64,000 bases of DNA from Neisseria zalophi. Lineage in GTDB: Bacteria; Pseudomonadota; Gammaproteobacteria; Burkholderiales; Neisseriaceae. The stretch is taken from NCBI RefSeq assembly GCF_008807015.1, contig NZ_CP031700.1, positions 186,001-250,000 on the forward strand. The letters are read 5' to 3'. The notes under the pieces are model-generated. The model was not told where the DNA came from. It searched no databases and was given only the letters and a program-made list of their open reading frames with translations. A program made the position numbers and the translations under genes. Positions 29,535-41,288 of this stretch are shown here, piece by piece. The stretch's first letter is position 1. Every line of letters begins with the position of its first letter.

Positions 29535-30641
29535 CTATACACCCTGCTTCAGACTGGCTTCGATAAAGCCGTCCAAATCACCGTCCATTACGGCTTTGAT
29601 ATTGCCGACTTCATAAGAAGTTCTCAAATCTTTAATGCGCGATTGGTCGAATACATACGAACGAATCTGATGCCCCCAACCCACATCGGATTTACTGTCT
29701 TCCAACGATTGTTTTTCTTCGTTGCGGCGGCGCATTTCCAATTCAAACAGCTTGGCTTTCAGCATATTCATGGCTTCTTCGCGGTTGCGGTGTTGCGAGC
29801 GGTCGTTTTGACATTGCACCACAATGCCGGTGGGGTTGTGGGTAATCCGCACAGCCGAATCGGTTTTATTGATGTGCTGCCCGCCCGCACCCGAAGCACG
29901 GTAGGTATCAACACGCAAATCGGCAGGGTTGATTTCCACTTCGAAGCTGTCGTCCACTTCGGGATAAACGAAAACGGAACAGAAAGAAGTGTGGCGTTTA
30001 TTGTTGGAATCAAACGGGGAATAGCGCACCAAACGGTGGATACCGGTTTCCGTACGCAACAGGCCGTAAGCATATTCGCCTTCCACTTTAATGGTGGCAC
30101 GGTTAATACCGGCAATGTCGCCTTCGTCTTCTTCCAATACTTCCACTTTAAAGCCTTTGCGCTCGGCATAGCGCAAATACATGCGGTAGAGCATGCCGGC
30201 CCAGTCTTCCGCTTCGGTACCGCCCGCGCCGGCGGTAATGTCGATAAAACAGTTGTTCACGTCGGCCGGCTGGTTAAACATCCGTTTGAATTCCAAATCG
30301 GCCATCATTTTTTCAAGCTCGCCGACATCCTCTTGTACAGCGGCAAACCCGCTCTCATCTTCTTCTTCGACAACCATTTCAAGCAATTCGCGATTGTCGT
30401 CGATACCGGCGGCAATTTTATCAAGCGTTAAGACGATGCCTTCCAATACTTTACGCTCTTTACCGATTTCTTGGGCTTTTTTAGGATCGTTCCAAAGATC
30501 GGGGTCTTCCGACAGGCCGACCACTTCTTCAAGGCGGTCTTTTTTGCCGTCGTAGTCAAGATAGCTGCGGATATCTTTGCTGCGTTCGGAAAGGTCGTTC
30601 AGCATAGCGTTCAACTGGTTGACGATTTCGGCTTCAATCAT
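29535..30641 (-). CDS. prfB: Peptide chain release factor 2
   Basis: 368 residues from the ATG at 30641 ([14 protein letters not shown]). RF2 ends translation at UGA and UAA. The tripeptide anticodon SPF is in [14 protein letters not shown] and the peptidyl-hydrolysis loop GGQ in [16 protein letters not shown]. Unlike E. coli, the gene is one uninterrupted frame: at the site of the programmed +1 frameshift (CUU UGA C) it reads CTTGAC ([10 protein letters not shown]), so the autoregulatory stop is missing. A longer start at 30671 adds ten residues and is not preferred. Confidence 0.97.
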   Translation of the reverse strand: MIEAEIVNQLNAMLNDLSERSKDIRSYLDYDGKKDRLEEVVGLSEDPDLWNDPKKAQEIGKERKVLEGIVLTLDKIAAGIDDNRELLEMVVEEEDESGFAAVQEDVGELEKMMADLEFKRMFNQPADVNNCFIDITAGAGGTEAEDWAGMLYRMYLRYAERKGFKVEVLEEDEGDIAGINRATIKVEGEYAYGLLRTETGIHRLVRYSPFDSNNKRHTSFCSVFVYPEVDDSFEVEINPADLRVDTYRASGAGGQHINKTDSAVRITHNPTGIVVQCQNDRSQHRNREEAMNMLKAKLFELEMRRRNEEKQSLEDSKSDVGWGHQIRSYVFDQSRIKDLRTSYEVGNIKAVMDGDLDGFIEASLKQGV

Positions 30642-30715
30642 GGCGGTTCTCTTTATTATTCCTGAATTCAAGAGGCGTATTGTACTGAATTTTACAATGG
30701 CTTGCTATGTAGGAT

Positions 30716-30747
30716 AGGCCGTCTGAAAAGTTTCAGACAGCCTTTTT
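30716..30747 (+). terminator. Imperfect inverted DUS pair between prfB and the MscS gene
   Basis: AGGCCGTCTGAA faces TTCAGACAGCCT (one mismatch from DUS) and is followed by a T run on the plus strand. It lies between two divergent genes, the same arrangement as at 9175-9203. Confidence 0.5.
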
Positions 30748-30836
30748 AGCCCGCTTGTTTTAAGGAAAGATTGTTCCGATATAAACAAAAGCATATACTC
30801 AAACATGCTGTACATTCCAATATACGGGGCAATACC

Positions 30837-31688
30837 ATGTGGGACACCATTCTCCACTATATCCAAAACGGGCCGGTCAAACTGGAAATCATTGAATCTA
30901 TTCTGATGATTGCCGGTATTTTGCTGTTGCGCACTATTTTGCTTCAGGCACATTTCCGCAGCCATCCCACCATGCCGATTGAAGAAAAACGCCGTTGGGC
31001 GGTGATGGGGCGCAATGTTACCCTGATTTTGGTGATATTCGGTTTAACGATTATTTGGGCGGCACAAATCCATACTTTAGCCTTATCGATGTTTGCCGTG
31101 GCCGCTGCCGTTGTGTTGGCTACAAAAGAACTGATTATGTGTTTGTCGGGCAGTGTTTTACGGGCGACAACCAAGCAATACTCGGTAGGCGATTATATTG
31201 AAGTCAACGGCCTGCGCGGGCGTGTGGTCGATATCAACCTGTTTAATACGTTAATGATGCAAATCGGCCCCAATACGCAAGTCGGTCAATTAAGCGGTAA
31301 AGCCGTATCGTTTCCCAACAGTCTGCTGCTTTCGCATTCCGTACAACGCGATAATGTGATGGGATCGTATATTATTCATACATTTGATATTCCGGTGCCA
31401 ATCCATCTGGATTCCGATCAAATCGTGCCGCCGCTACAACAACTCTTGGAAAAACGCTGTGCACCTTTTGTTCCGGCTATTGAAAAACACTTAGAGGCCG
31501 TTCAAACCCAAAAACTGTTTATTACACCGGCCGCCCAACCTCGGATTACCCGTGTTCCCCACGATGATAAAGTGTATAACATTGTGGTACGCTTCGCCTC
31601 GCCGCTCCAGCTCAGATTGGACATCCAACAAACCGTATTAGACGAATATATCCGCATACAATATCGTTTATTGAATCCGTCTGCTTAA
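30837..31688 (+). CDS. MscS-type mechanosensitive channel
   Basis: 283 residues from the ATG at 30837 (MWDTILHYIQNG). Three hydrophobic helices (about 20-38, 58-78 and 82-108) are followed by the MscS beta domain: YSVGDYIEVNGLRGRVVDINLFNTLMM and VSFPNSLLLSHSVQRDN. MscS channels release solutes during hypo-osmotic shock. The third helix region is less Ala/Gly-rich than in E. coli MscS. An upstream in-frame ATG (30771) would add 22 polar residues and is not preferred; GGGG lies before the chosen start. Confidence 0.88.
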   Translation: MWDTILHYIQNGPVKLEIIESILMIAGILLLRTILLQAHFRSHPTMPIEEKRRWAVMGRNVTLILVIFGLTIIWAAQIHTLALSMFAVAAAVVLATKELIMCLSGSVLRATTKQYSVGDYIEVNGLRGRVVDINLFNTLMMQIGPNTQVGQLSGKAVSFPNSLLLSHSVQRDNVMGSYIIHTFDIPVPIHLDSDQIVPPLQQLLEKRCAPFVPAIEKHLEAVQTQKLFITPAAQPRITRVPHDDKVYNIVVRFASPLQLRLDIQQTVLDEYIRIQYRLLNPSA

Positions 31689-31702
31689 CCATACCATGCA
31701 AT

Positions 31703-31725
31703 AAAGCCGCATTAAATGCGGCTTT
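31703..31725 (+). terminator. Terminator of the MscS gene
   Basis: AAGCCGCAT and ATGCGGCTT with a three-base loop, followed by TTTT, beginning 15 bases past the stop codon. Confidence 0.85.
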
Positions 31726-31754
31726 TGTTATTCATATCTCAATAGAATTGGGTA

Positions 31755-32003
31755 TTAAGCTTGTTTAGCCGCCCACTCTGTCGGTGTGGCAGCAACGGTA
31801 ATCGATAAAGCATGCAGTTCGTTGCTGGCCAATTTGTCGGCCAAGCCGTCTTTAATCAAACGGTGGCGCGCCAAACGTGCTTTTCCTTCAAAACCGGAAG
31901 AAACAATCTGAGCGAAAAAATGGTGGCCGTCTCCCTCTACTTCAACGTATTCGCAAGGGGTAACGGCTTCAATCATATCTTTAACTTGTTCGGGTGTGAG
32001 CAT
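31755..32003 (-). CDS. BolA/IbaG family protein
   Basis: 82 residues. The BolA fold signature is HHFFAQIVSSGFEGKARLARHRLI. The family partners with monothiol glutaredoxins in iron-sulfur trafficking. Its size and the TPEQVKDMIEA start fit the IbaG (YrbA) subgroup rather than BolA itself. It is divergent from ftsE with four DUS between them. Confidence 0.88.
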   Translation of the reverse strand: MLTPEQVKDMIEAVTPCEYVEVEGDGHHFFAQIVSSGFEGKARLARHRLIKDGLADKLASNELHALSITVAATPTEWAAKQA

Positions 32004-32028
32004 GGTGGTTCCTTTTTAATCATCATTT

Positions 32029-32183
32029 TTCAGACGGCCTCTTATCTGATAAAGGCCGTCTGAAACTACGCTGTATTATATAGGATTCCGTCTGTCAGTG
32101 GCAGCTGAACAGTTAGGCATTATTCGGTATAATCCGCCGTAATTATTTTCAGACGGCCTCTTTATTACTTAAGGCCGTCTGAA
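32029..32183. repeat. Cluster of four DUS between bolA-like and ftsE
   Basis: Two inverted pairs occur in 155 bases: TTCAGACGGCCT at 32029-32040 with AGGCCGTCTGAA at 32053-32064, and TTCAGACGGCCT at 32148-32159 with AGGCCGTCTGAA at 32172-32183. Each can form a hairpin. They lie in a divergent promoter region, where terminators are not expected. Confidence 0.9.
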
Positions 32184-32206
32184 TCCCACTTACAACGAGA
32201 ATGCTT

Positions 32207-32860
32207 ATGATTCGTTTCGAACAAGTTTCTAAAATTTATCCCGGTGGTTTTCAAGCCCTGAAAAATATCAGCTTTAATATCCGCAAGGGTGAAATGATTT
32301 TTGTGGCCGGCCATTCCGGTGCGGGAAAATCAACCGTGCTCAAGCTGATTTCCGGTATCACCAAACCGACAAAGGGCAAGGTTTGGATCAATAATCAGGA
32401 TATCGGCAACCTAAGCGACAACCAAATCGGCTTTTTGCGCCAACATATCGGCATCGTCTTCCAAGACCATAAAATCCTATTTGACCGCAATGTGTTGCAA
32501 AACGTATTACTGCCGCTGCGCATTATCGGCTACGACCTCAAACAAGCCGAAAAACGGGCACGGATTGCCATTGAAAAAGTAGGCTTGGGCGGGCGCGAGC
32601 TTTCCGACCCGATAACACTTTCCGGCGGCGAACAACAACGTTTGTGTATTGCCCGCGCCGTTGTGCACCAACCCAGCCTGCTGATTGCCGACGAGCCTTC
32701 CGCCAACCTAGACCGCGCCTATGCCTTGGATATTATGGAACTCTTCAAAACCTTTCACGAAGTAGGTACCACCGTTATTGTAGCCGCACACGATGAAACC
32801 CTGATGGCAGACTACGGCCACCGTATTTTACGTTTGCAGGAAGGCAGGTTTACTTCATGA
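32207..32860 (+). CDS. ftsE: Cell division ATP-binding protein FtsE
   Basis: 217 residues, an ABC ATPase: Walker A GHSGAGKST, signature LSGGEQQR, Walker B LLIADEPS and the switch His in VAAHDET. FtsE with FtsX forms the divisome complex that activates septal peptidoglycan hydrolases. The start MIRFEQVSKIYPGG at 32207 is preferred over an ATG two codons earlier. It overlaps ftsX by 4 bases. Confidence 0.97.
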   Translation: MIRFEQVSKIYPGGFQALKNISFNIRKGEMIFVAGHSGAGKSTVLKLISGITKPTKGKVWINNQDIGNLSDNQIGFLRQHIGIVFQDHKILFDRNVLQNVLLPLRIIGYDLKQAEKRARIAIEKVGLGGRELSDPITLSGGEQQRLCIARAVVHQPSLLIADEPSANLDRAYALDIMELFKTFHEVGTTVIVAAHDETLMADYGHRILRLQEGRFTS

Positions 32861-33771
32861 ATCCTTATTTGTCGCTCCACATCGATGCCGCCGTGAATGC
32901 TGCCCGACAGCTACTCAAGCAGCCCGTCGGTACCATCCTGATTTTGCTAATGCTGGCCGTAGCCATGACACTGCCGCTCACATTGTATCTCGGCGTAAAC
33001 AGTGCCCAAGCTGTTTTGGGCAAACTGAACGAGTCGCCGCAAATCACGCTTTATATGGAACTCAATGCCGCCCAAGCTGATAATGAAACGGTTAAATCCC
33101 TATTGGCCAAAGATACCCGTATCAGCGAGAGTACATTTATTGGCAAACAGGAAGGTTTGGAAGAATTGCAAACCAGTTTGGGCGGGCAAGACTTGGTTTC
33201 CATGCTAGATGAAAATCCGTTGCCCGATGTGTTTATCGTGACACCCGACCCGGCCACACCGCCCGAAGTAATGCAGGCATTGCAACAAGACTTGGCCAAA
33301 CTGCCGATGGTGGAATCTGCCAAACTGGATACGGAATGGATGCAAACGCTTTATCAAATCAATGATTTTGTCCATAAAATCTTTTGGTTTCTAGCCATTA
33401 CCCTCAGTGTTGCTTTTGTTTTGGTAGCGCACAATACTATCCGCTTGCAAATTTTAAGCCGCAAAGAAGAAATTGAAATCACCAAGCTACTTGGCGCCCC
33501 CGCCTCGTTTATCCGCCGCCCCTTTCTCTATCAGGCAACATGGCAGGGCATATTGTCGGCCGCATTGAGCCTGATTTTATGTGCATGGCTGGTAAACCTT
33601 TCACAGCCACTGGTCAATCAAATCTTCAAACCTTACGGCCTGAATATTGTTTGGCGCTATTTTCATATTTGGGAAGTATTGCTGATTATGGCTGCCGTAT
33701 CCGCATTAGGCATTGCCGGTGCATGGCTGGCGACACAACAGCATTTACTGGGATTTAAAGCAAGAAAATAA
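32857..33771 (+). CDS. ftsX: Cell division protein FtsX
   Basis: 304 residues. One N-terminal membrane helix (about 24-46), a periplasmic domain (about 50-165) and three C-terminal helices form the FtsX topology; the cytoplasmic loop RLQILSRKEEIEITKLLGAPASFIRRPF is the conserved coupling region. It works with FtsE at the division site. Start and stop overlap with ftsE indicates coupled translation. Confidence 0.96.
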   Translation: MNPYLSLHIDAAVNAARQLLKQPVGTILILLMLAVAMTLPLTLYLGVNSAQAVLGKLNESPQITLYMELNAAQADNETVKSLLAKDTRISESTFIGKQEGLEELQTSLGGQDLVSMLDENPLPDVFIVTPDPATPPEVMQALQQDLAKLPMVESAKLDTEWMQTLYQINDFVHKIFWFLAITLSVAFVLVAHNTIRLQILSRKEEIEITKLLGAPASFIRRPFLYQATWQGILSAALSLILCAWLVNLSQPLVNQIFKPYGLNIVWRYFHIWEVLLIMAAVSALGIAGAWLATQQHLLGFKARK

Positions 33772-33797
33772 AGCTAGCTTAAGTTCATCTATATAAA

Positions 33798-33827
33798 TGG
33801 CCGTCTGAAAATTTATTCAGACGGCCA
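33798..33827 (+). terminator. Inverted DUS pair, terminator of ftsEX
   Basis: TGGCCGTCTGAA and TTCAGACGGCCA face each other 26 bases past the ftsX stop codon. Both have T in place of the usual A at the first DUS position, so the arms stay complementary. Confidence 0.8.
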
Positions 33828-33925
33828 TTTGATTTATTTGAAAAATAAAATATCAGCTGTCGACCTATTTAGGCATCTCTCACACTTTAATATCTCACTG
33901 CCACTTACATCGGTTAAACAATAGA

Positions 33926-33955
33926 AAAAGGTACGATATTCATATCGTACCTTTT
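33926..33955 (-). terminator. Terminator of the ATP synthase operon
   Basis: Perfect 14-bp arms (AAAAGGTACGATAT and its complement) lie 20 bases past the atpC stop codon, with T-rich sequence following on the minus strand. It is not DUS-derived. Confidence 0.85.
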
Positions 33956-33974
33956 ACAAACGCTACCGACAAAA

Positions 33975-34400
33975 TTATTTATTTTTTTGTGCGCGGATAT
34001 AATCCAAAGTTTTCAGCTGTGCGATTGCCGCCGCCAATGCCGCATGGGCTTTAGCCAATGATTCATCGTCTTTAGCTTGAGAAATATGTGCTTCGGCAGC
34101 TTTTTTAGCCTCCTCAGCTCTGGCTAGATCCATTTCATCACTGCGCACGGCCACGTCGGCCAATACCATCAGTTTATCGGGTTGAACTTCCAATACCCCG
34201 CCTGAAATGGCAACCAATATTTCCTCAGACTCTCCCGGTACGGTTAAACGCAATACACCGGGACGCACCAAACTCATAATCGGCTCATGTCGCGGATAAA
34301 TACCAAGCTCGCCATTCAAGGTCGGCACAACAACAAAACTTGCCTCACCCGAATAGATATTCTGCTCATTACTTACCACTTCAACTTGCATGATATTCAT
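33975..34400 (-). CDS. atpC: F1 ATP synthase epsilon subunit
   Basis: 141 residues. An N-terminal beta sandwich (GELGIYPRHEPIMSLVRPGVLRL) is followed by the helical C-terminal pair. The subunit forms the central stalk and regulates rotation. GGAGG lies five bases before the ATG at 34400, supporting this start over one three codons later. It is the last gene of the atp operon. Confidence 0.96.
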   Translation of the reverse strand: MNIMQVEVVSNEQNIYSGEASFVVVPTLNGELGIYPRHEPIMSLVRPGVLRLTVPGESEEILVAISGGVLEVQPDKLMVLADVAVRSDEMDLARAEEAKKAAEAHISQAKDDESLAKAHAALAAAIAQLKTLDYIRAQKNK

Positions 34401-34410
34401 GCCGGCCTCC

Positions 34411-35817
<1,407 letters not shown>

Positions 35818-35844
35818 CTATTTTAATGCACGGTCGCGGCAACC

Positions 35845-36720
35845 TTATACGGCAGCTGCTCCGGCAACGATTTCTGACAATTCTGTGGTAATTGCAGCTT
35901 GGCGTGATTTGTTATATACCAAACGCAACTCTTTAATAGCATTTCCTGCATTATCGGTTGCAGCTTTCATTGCAACCATACGTGCGGCCTGCTCTGAAGC
36001 CATATTGTCACTCAATGCCTGATAAACCACAGACTCTAAATAGCGGCGGACCAAATATTCCAAAACAGCCACCGGAGTCGGTTCATAACGATAATCCCAA
36101 CTATAATTGCTGTCTATATCAACACTTTCAATTGTGTTTTGGCCGATAGGCAGTAAGATTTCGTTACGAGGTTCTTGGCGCATCGTATTCACAAATCCCG
36201 AATACACCAAGTGAATGGTATCTAATTGCTTTTTCTCATAACGCTGAAAAATCTCAGTTAAAGCACCGAGCATTTTTTCCATATTAGGGGTATCGCCCAG
36301 ATTGGTCACGCTGGCAATCACATTCAAGCCGATACGCTGACAAGCTGCCAATCCCTTACTACCCAAACAAACAACATCAACCTCAATGCCTTGTTCTTGA
36401 TATTCTTGAACTTGTGCTAAGAATTTTTTTAAAACATTAGCATTTAAGCCACCACACAAACCTTTATCGGTTGTGATTAAAACAAACCCGGCACGCTGCA
36501 CACTACGATGCGGCTCTAACAGCTTAATACCGTGATCGGATTGGGTTTGTGCCAAATGGCTCATTACCATACGTACTTTTTCAGCATACGGACGCGCCAA
36601 GCGCATCCGCTCTTGAGTCTTCCGCATTTTGGAGGTCGACACCATTTGCATCGCTTTAGTGATCTTTTGAGTATTTTGAACACTGCGGATTTTGGTGAGA
36701 ATCTCTTTCCCTACTGCCAT
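35845..36720 (-). CDS. atpG: F1 ATP synthase gamma subunit
   Basis: 291 residues forming the rotating shaft. The N-terminal helix KEILTKIRSVQNTQKITKAMQMVSTSK... pattern and the C-terminal helix LRLVYNKSRQAAITTELSEI are the conserved ends that enter the alpha3beta3 ring. Confidence 0.98.
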   Translation of the reverse strand: MAVGKEILTKIRSVQNTQKITKAMQMVSTSKMRKTQERMRLARPYAEKVRMVMSHLAQTQSDHGIKLLEPHRSVQRAGFVLITTDKGLCGGLNANVLKKFLAQVQEYQEQGIEVDVVCLGSKGLAACQRIGLNVIASVTNLGDTPNMEKMLGALTEIFQRYEKKQLDTIHLVYSGFVNTMRQEPRNEILLPIGQNTIESVDIDSNYSWDYRYEPTPVAVLEYLVRRYLESVVYQALSDNMASEQAARMVAMKAATDNAGNAIKELRLVYNKSRQAAITTELSEIVAGAAAV

Positions 36721-36746
36721 TTCAGACTCCTTTCATCTCTAACGAC

Positions 36747-38291
36747 TTACTGATAGTTGTAAGAAGATTTAAAGGATTTCATTGCCTGAACCAACACTTG
36801 CTCATTTTCATCAGACATAGCGCCTGAAGCATTGATGGCATCTAAAACGGCAGGATGCTGAGTGCGTACGAAGCTTAAGAATTCAGCTTCGAATGCCAAT
36901 GCTTTGGGAACCGGAACGTCTTCATACGAACCATTATTGATTGCCCACAATGTCAATGCCATTTCAGCAGTATTCAGGGTACTGAATTGTTTCTGCTTCA
37001 TGAGTTCGGTAACCACCTCACCATGTTGCAATTGTTTGCGTGTTGCTTCATCCAAATCTGATGCGAACTGAGAGAACGCAGCCAATTCACGATATTGCGC
37101 CAGCGCCAAACGAATACCACCACCTAATTTCTTAATAACTTTAGTTTGTGCTGCACCACCAACGCGCGATACGGAAATACCGGCATTGATTGCAGGACGG
37201 ATACCAGAGTTAAATAAGTCTGTTTCCAAGAAAATTTGGCCGTCGGTAATAGAAATAACGTTGGTCGGTACGAATGCAGACACGTCACCAGCTTGTGTTT
37301 CAATAATCGGCAACGCAGTCAATGAACCGGTTTTACCTTTTACTTCGCCATTGGTGAGTTTTTCAACTTCATCGGCATTAATACGCGCAGCACGTTCCAA
37401 TAAACGGCTGTGTAGATAGAAAACGTCGCCCGGATAAGCTTCACGACCGGGAGGGCGGCGGAGCAATAGGGAAATTTGACGATAAGCAACCGCTTGTTTA
37501 GATAAATCGTCATATACAATTAAGGCATCTTCGCCACGATCTCGGAAGAATTCGCCCATAGTACAACCGGCATAAGGTGCGATAAATTGCAACGCAGCGG
37601 CTTCAGATGCCGTTGCAGCAACAACAATGGTATGTTTCATTGCACCATGCTCTTCCAATTTACGAACCACGTTGGCAATTGAAGAAGCTTTTTGGCCTAC
37701 GGCAACATAAATACAAACAACACCGGTATCTTTTTGATTAACAATCGCATCCAAAGCAACGGCTGTTTTACCGGTTTGGCGGTCACCAATAATCAACTCA
37801 CGCTGACCACGACCAATCGGTACCATAGAGTCAATAGATTTCACACCGGTTTGCATCGGTTGATCCACTGATTGACGGGCAATAACGCCTGGAGCGATTT
37901 TTTCAATCGGTGCAGTCAATGTGGTATTGATAGGGCCTTTACCATCGATAGGCTGTCCCAACGCATTAACCACGCGACCGACAAGCTCACGACCAATGGG
38001 TACTTCCAAAATCCGGCCGGTACATTTAACTTCGTCGCCTTCTTTAATATGCTCATATTCACCCAACACTACGGCACCTACGGAATCACGTTCCAGGTTC
38101 ATTGCCAAACCGAAAGTGTTGCCGGGGAACTCAAGCATTTCACCTTGCATAACATCTGATAAGCCATGAACACGTACAATACCGTCTGTTACGGAAATCA
38201 CAGTACCACGGGTACGAATTTCTGTATTTACAGACAAATTGTCAATTTTGGCTTTAATCAAGTCGCTAATTTCAGCAGGATTAAGCTGCAT
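36747..38291 (-). CDS. atpA: F1 ATP synthase alpha subunit
   Basis: 514 residues with Walker [10 protein letters not shown] and the alpha-specific [20 protein letters not shown] segment. It holds the non-catalytic nucleotide sites and interface residues. Confidence 0.99.
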   Translation of the reverse strand: MQLNPAEISDLIKAKIDNLSVNTEIRTRGTVISVTDGIVRVHGLSDVMQGEMLEFPGNTFGLAMNLERDSVGAVVLGEYEHIKEGDEVKCTGRILEVPIGRELVGRVVNALGQPIDGKGPINTTLTAPIEKIAPGVIARQSVDQPMQTGVKSIDSMVPIGRGQRELIIGDRQTGKTAVALDAIVNQKDTGVVCIYVAVGQKASSIANVVRKLEEHGAMKHTIVVAATASEAAALQFIAPYAGCTMGEFFRDRGEDALIVYDDLSKQAVAYRQISLLLRRPPGREAYPGDVFYLHSRLLERAARINADEVEKLTNGEVKGKTGSLTALPIIETQAGDVSAFVPTNVISITDGQIFLETDLFNSGIRPAINAGISVSRVGGAAQTKVIKKLGGGIRLALAQYRELAAFSQFASDLDEATRKQLQHGEVVTELMKQKQFSTLNTAEMALTLWAINNGSYEDVPVPKALAFEAEFLSFVRTQHPAVLDAINASGAMSDENEQVLVQAMKSFKSSYNYQ

Positions 38292-38301
38292 GAAAACTCT
38301 C

Positions 38302-38835
38302 CTAATTTGTCATAGCCGTAAACAAAGCATTTAATTTACCTTGTAACGACAAGTCCAATACTTGGTCACCTATTTCTACTTTTACACCACCGATGAGATC
38401 CGGATCTACTTCGGTTACGGTTTCTAAGTTGGTACCGAAACGTTTTTGTAATTCTGCGGTTAACTCATTCAGCTGTTCATCATTTAAGGCATATGCGCTG
38501 TAAATAACGGCACGCTTAGTATGGTTAAGTGCCAAGGTTAAGTCTTGAAATTGTGCATATACTTCCGGGAGAATCTGTAAGCGCTTTTGTTCGGCAAGCA
38601 CCGATACAAAATTTTTCAAGTTCGAATCGCTTAAATCTACCAGCCCAACCAACATATCTGCTTTTTCTGAAGCATCTTTTTCCGGTTGTTCGATAAATGC
38701 GGCAATTTTTTCTTGCTGCACTACAGATGCCAGTTGTTCCAGTCCGCCCAACCAAGACTCTATTTGGTTTTTTTCTTGCGCCAAACCGAACAATGCTTTT
38801 GCATAGGGTCTGGCAATCGTTGCGAACTCAGCCAT
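38302..38835 (-). CDS. atpH: F1 ATP synthase delta subunit
   Basis: 177 residues. The N-terminal [13 protein letters not shown] and the C-terminal [21 protein letters not shown] are the conserved ends. It links the peripheral stalk to the top of F1. It lies 3 bases after atpF. Confidence 0.97.
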   Translation of the reverse strand: MAEFATIARPYAKALFGLAQEKNQIESWLGGLEQLASVVQQEKIAAFIEQPEKDASEKADMLVGLVDLSDSNLKNFVSVLAEQKRLQILPEVYAQFQDLTLALNHTKRAVIYSAYALNDEQLNELTAELQKRFGTNLETVTEVDPDLIGGVKVEIGDQVLDLSLQGKLNALFTAMTN

Positions 38836-38838
38836 AAG

Positions 38839-39309
38839 TTACAGCTCCTGTTTTAAGGCGCTAAGCATTTGCGCATGCTTCTCAGCATTAACCTCGCTAC
38901 GCAAAATAGATTCGGCACCTTTGACAGCCAATACGGCAACTTGCTCACGTAAAGCTTCACGGGCACGGTTAGTTTCCTGCTCCACATCGGCTTTTGCCTG
39001 TGCTGTAATACGGGCAGCTTCGGTTGAAGCTTGTGTTTTTGCTTCTTCTACTATTTTAGCTGCACGTTTTTCGGCGTTGGCGACCATTTCGGCAACCTGA
39101 TTACGCCCATCGGCCAAGAGTTCTGCAACTTTCTTTTCCGCCTGTTCAAAATCACTTTTTCCGCGTTCGGCAGCAGCCAAACCTTCTGCAATTTTGTCGG
39201 CACGCTCGTCCAATGCTTTCGCGATAGGCGGCCATACGAATCTCATCGTGAACCACACCAAGCCGAAAAAGACAAGGATCTGCGCAAATAAGGTTGCATT
39301 AATATTCAC
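38839..39309 (-). CDS. atpF: F0 ATP synthase subunit b
   Basis: 156 residues: one N-terminal membrane helix (about 5-24, with [19 protein letters not shown] after it) and a long charged alpha-helix that dimerises as the peripheral stalk. Confidence 0.97.
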   Translation of the reverse strand: MNINATLFAQILVFFGLVWFTMRFVWPPIAKALDERADKIAEGLAAAERGKSDFEQAEKKVAELLADGRNQVAEMVANAEKRAAKIVEEAKTQASTEAARITAQAKADVEQETNRAREALREQVAVLAVKGAESILRSEVNAEKHAQMLSALKQEL

Positions 39310-39386
39310 TTTACTTAACCTTCGTAATTAGGGTTAATCAAACAAACGGCGTTTCGTCATTATAATTGAAACACTTACCGTTTGGA

Positions 39387-39647
<261 letters not shown>

Positions 39648-39704
39648 TTAAACTACGTTGAAAAAATATAAAATACTCAATACATCAAAAAAACAACTAC
39701 AAAA

Positions 39705-40571
39705 TCAGTGTGCATCGTGAGCTTGACCTATATATACAAACGCCAATGCCATAAAAATAAATGCCTGAAGGGTAATCACCAAAATATGGAAAATTGCCCA
39801 CACCATACCGGCAAGGATATGGAATACGAACATAATCGGATCCATAATGCCGACACTACCGGAAGCCGCCCAAGCACCACCTAAGAGTGCAATCAACAGG
39901 AATACCAGCTCGCCGGCATACATATTGCCAAACAACCGCATACCATGTGATACGGTTTTAGATAAAAATTCCACAATATTCAAAACAAAGTTTGCCGGAG
40001 CCAATGCCGGGCCGAAAGGGGCGGTAAACATTTCATGCATCCAACCGCCAAATCCTTTGATTTTGATATTGTAAAAAATACAAATCAGTAGAACGCCAAC
40101 AGCCAAAGCCAATGTGGTATTCAAATCAGCAGTAGGTACAACACGCAATAATGCATGATGCTCTCCTGTCGCACCCTGCCACGCCCAAGGTAATAAATCT
40201 ACCGGCAACATATCCATGGCGTTCATTAGGAAAATCCAAACGAATAATGTCAGACCTAATGGGGCAATAACTTTACGCGACTGCTCGTTGTGGATAATGC
40301 TTTTACACATATCATCAACAAACTCAAACAGTATCTCTACTGCCGCTTGAAAACGTCCGGGCACGCCTGCGGTTGCTTTTTTAGCGCCAAGCCATAGAAA
40401 AAAACTACCGATCACACCAAGCAATACTGCAAAAAATATGGCATCGATGTTGATAAATGAAAAATCGGCTATATTTTTAAGGCCCTGTCCCTGTGTTATA
40501 TCCTGCAAACTCGTCAAGCTTTGTAAATGGTGCTTGATGTAGTCGGCAGCGCTCATTGATTCACTTGCCAT
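39705..40571 (-). CDS. atpB: F0 ATP synthase subunit a
   Basis: 288 residues with five or six membrane helices. The essential arginine lies in SHGMRLFGNMYAGEL, and the C-terminal helix region ILVITLQAFIFMALAFVYI is conserved. It forms the proton half-channels. The start overlaps atpI by 11 bases. Confidence 0.97.
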   Translation of the reverse strand: MASESMSAADYIKHHLQSLTSLQDITQGQGLKNIADFSFINIDAIFFAVLLGVIGSFFLWLGAKKATAGVPGRFQAAVEILFEFVDDMCKSIIHNEQSRKVIAPLGLTLFVWIFLMNAMDMLPVDLLPWAWQGATGEHHALLRVVPTADLNTTLALAVGVLLICIFYNIKIKGFGGWMHEMFTAPFGPALAPANFVLNIVEFLSKTVSHGMRLFGNMYAGELVFLLIALLGGAWAASGSVGIMDPIMFVFHILAGMVWAIFHILVITLQAFIFMALAFVYIGQAHDAH

Positions 40572-40914
40572 AGTCTCGAACTCTCAACAATGCTAAAAAA
40601 ACCAGATGGCTGACGGTAACCAGCCCTAAGATATAGGGTAGAAATTTCAATGTTTCATGCCAAATAGCAAAAACCAACAACATGAACACCAAAGCCAGCA
40701 TTACTTTTAAACCCTCTCCCAACAGAAAAATCTTTCCCGCCAAATGCGGATAAGGCTTGAAAAGTTTTAAAAGTAAAACTGCTGCCGCCGAGGGCAATAG
40801 GTAACTTAAACCGCCGGCGATTGCCGACCAAAAACCGCCTATTCCGCTGACTGCGGCACACAATACGGCGGTGACTGCCAATGCGGCCAATTGCATATAT
40901 AAAATCTTATTCAT
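40561..40914 (-). CDS. atpI: ATP synthase subunit I
   Basis: 117 residues with four hydrophobic helices. AtpI assists assembly of the c-ring and is the usual first gene of the atp operon. The match rests on size, topology (GIGGFWSAIAGGLSYLLPSA) and position ahead of atpB. Confidence 0.88.
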   Translation of the reverse strand: MNKILYMQLAALAVTAVLCAAVSGIGGFWSAIAGGLSYLLPSAAAVLLLKLFKPYPHLAGKIFLLGEGLKVMLALVFMLLVFAIWHETLKFLPYILGLVTVSHLVFLALLRVRDYGK

Positions 40915-41288
40915 ACAAAATGACCCTGAGGCATATTAAGCGGGGCTACTATAATCAAGATGTGTTTAAGCGTCAAGACAATTATTAACCTTTGTGACCG
41001 ATATTTTAATTTTGATTTTCGTTTATTTTACTTAAACTTATTAGCCTACACCCTCAAGTAGACTACATGATACTACATTCTATTAAATATGAGACAGAAG
41101 TTTTTATAAAATATATGGATAATCTACTTTTTAACTTCTGGTTATTCCATATATGAATTTTTACACTCGATTCTGTAGATACCAATACAAATAGAGCCGT
41201 CTGAAAGAATATTGGGCGACTCTATTTATACTCAAAATATTAGAAATAGTTTCCTTTTTTGATATTAAAATAAGATAAAAGTATTATT
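40915..41288. other. Intergenic region between atpI and parB
   Basis: AT-rich and without genes. It should contain the atp operon promoter. An imperfect hairpin at 41189-41227 (AAATAGAG/CTCTATTT arms, with a 10-base DUS core GCCGTCTGAA in one arm) is the likely parB terminator. Confidence 0.6.
41189..41227 (-). terminator. Probable parB terminator
   Basis: An imperfect stem AAATAGAG (41189-41196) and CTCTATTT (41220-41227) encloses a degenerate DUS pair, about 60 bases past the parB stop codon. Confidence 0.5.

Noticed and set aside
29367..30431. 354-codon plus-strand frame opposite prfB
   Set aside because: Antisense shadow of release factor 2, which has all its motifs on the minus strand.
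36747..38291. atpA considered for unusual features
   Set aside because: Ordinary length, motifs and operon order; nothing beyond the family norm.
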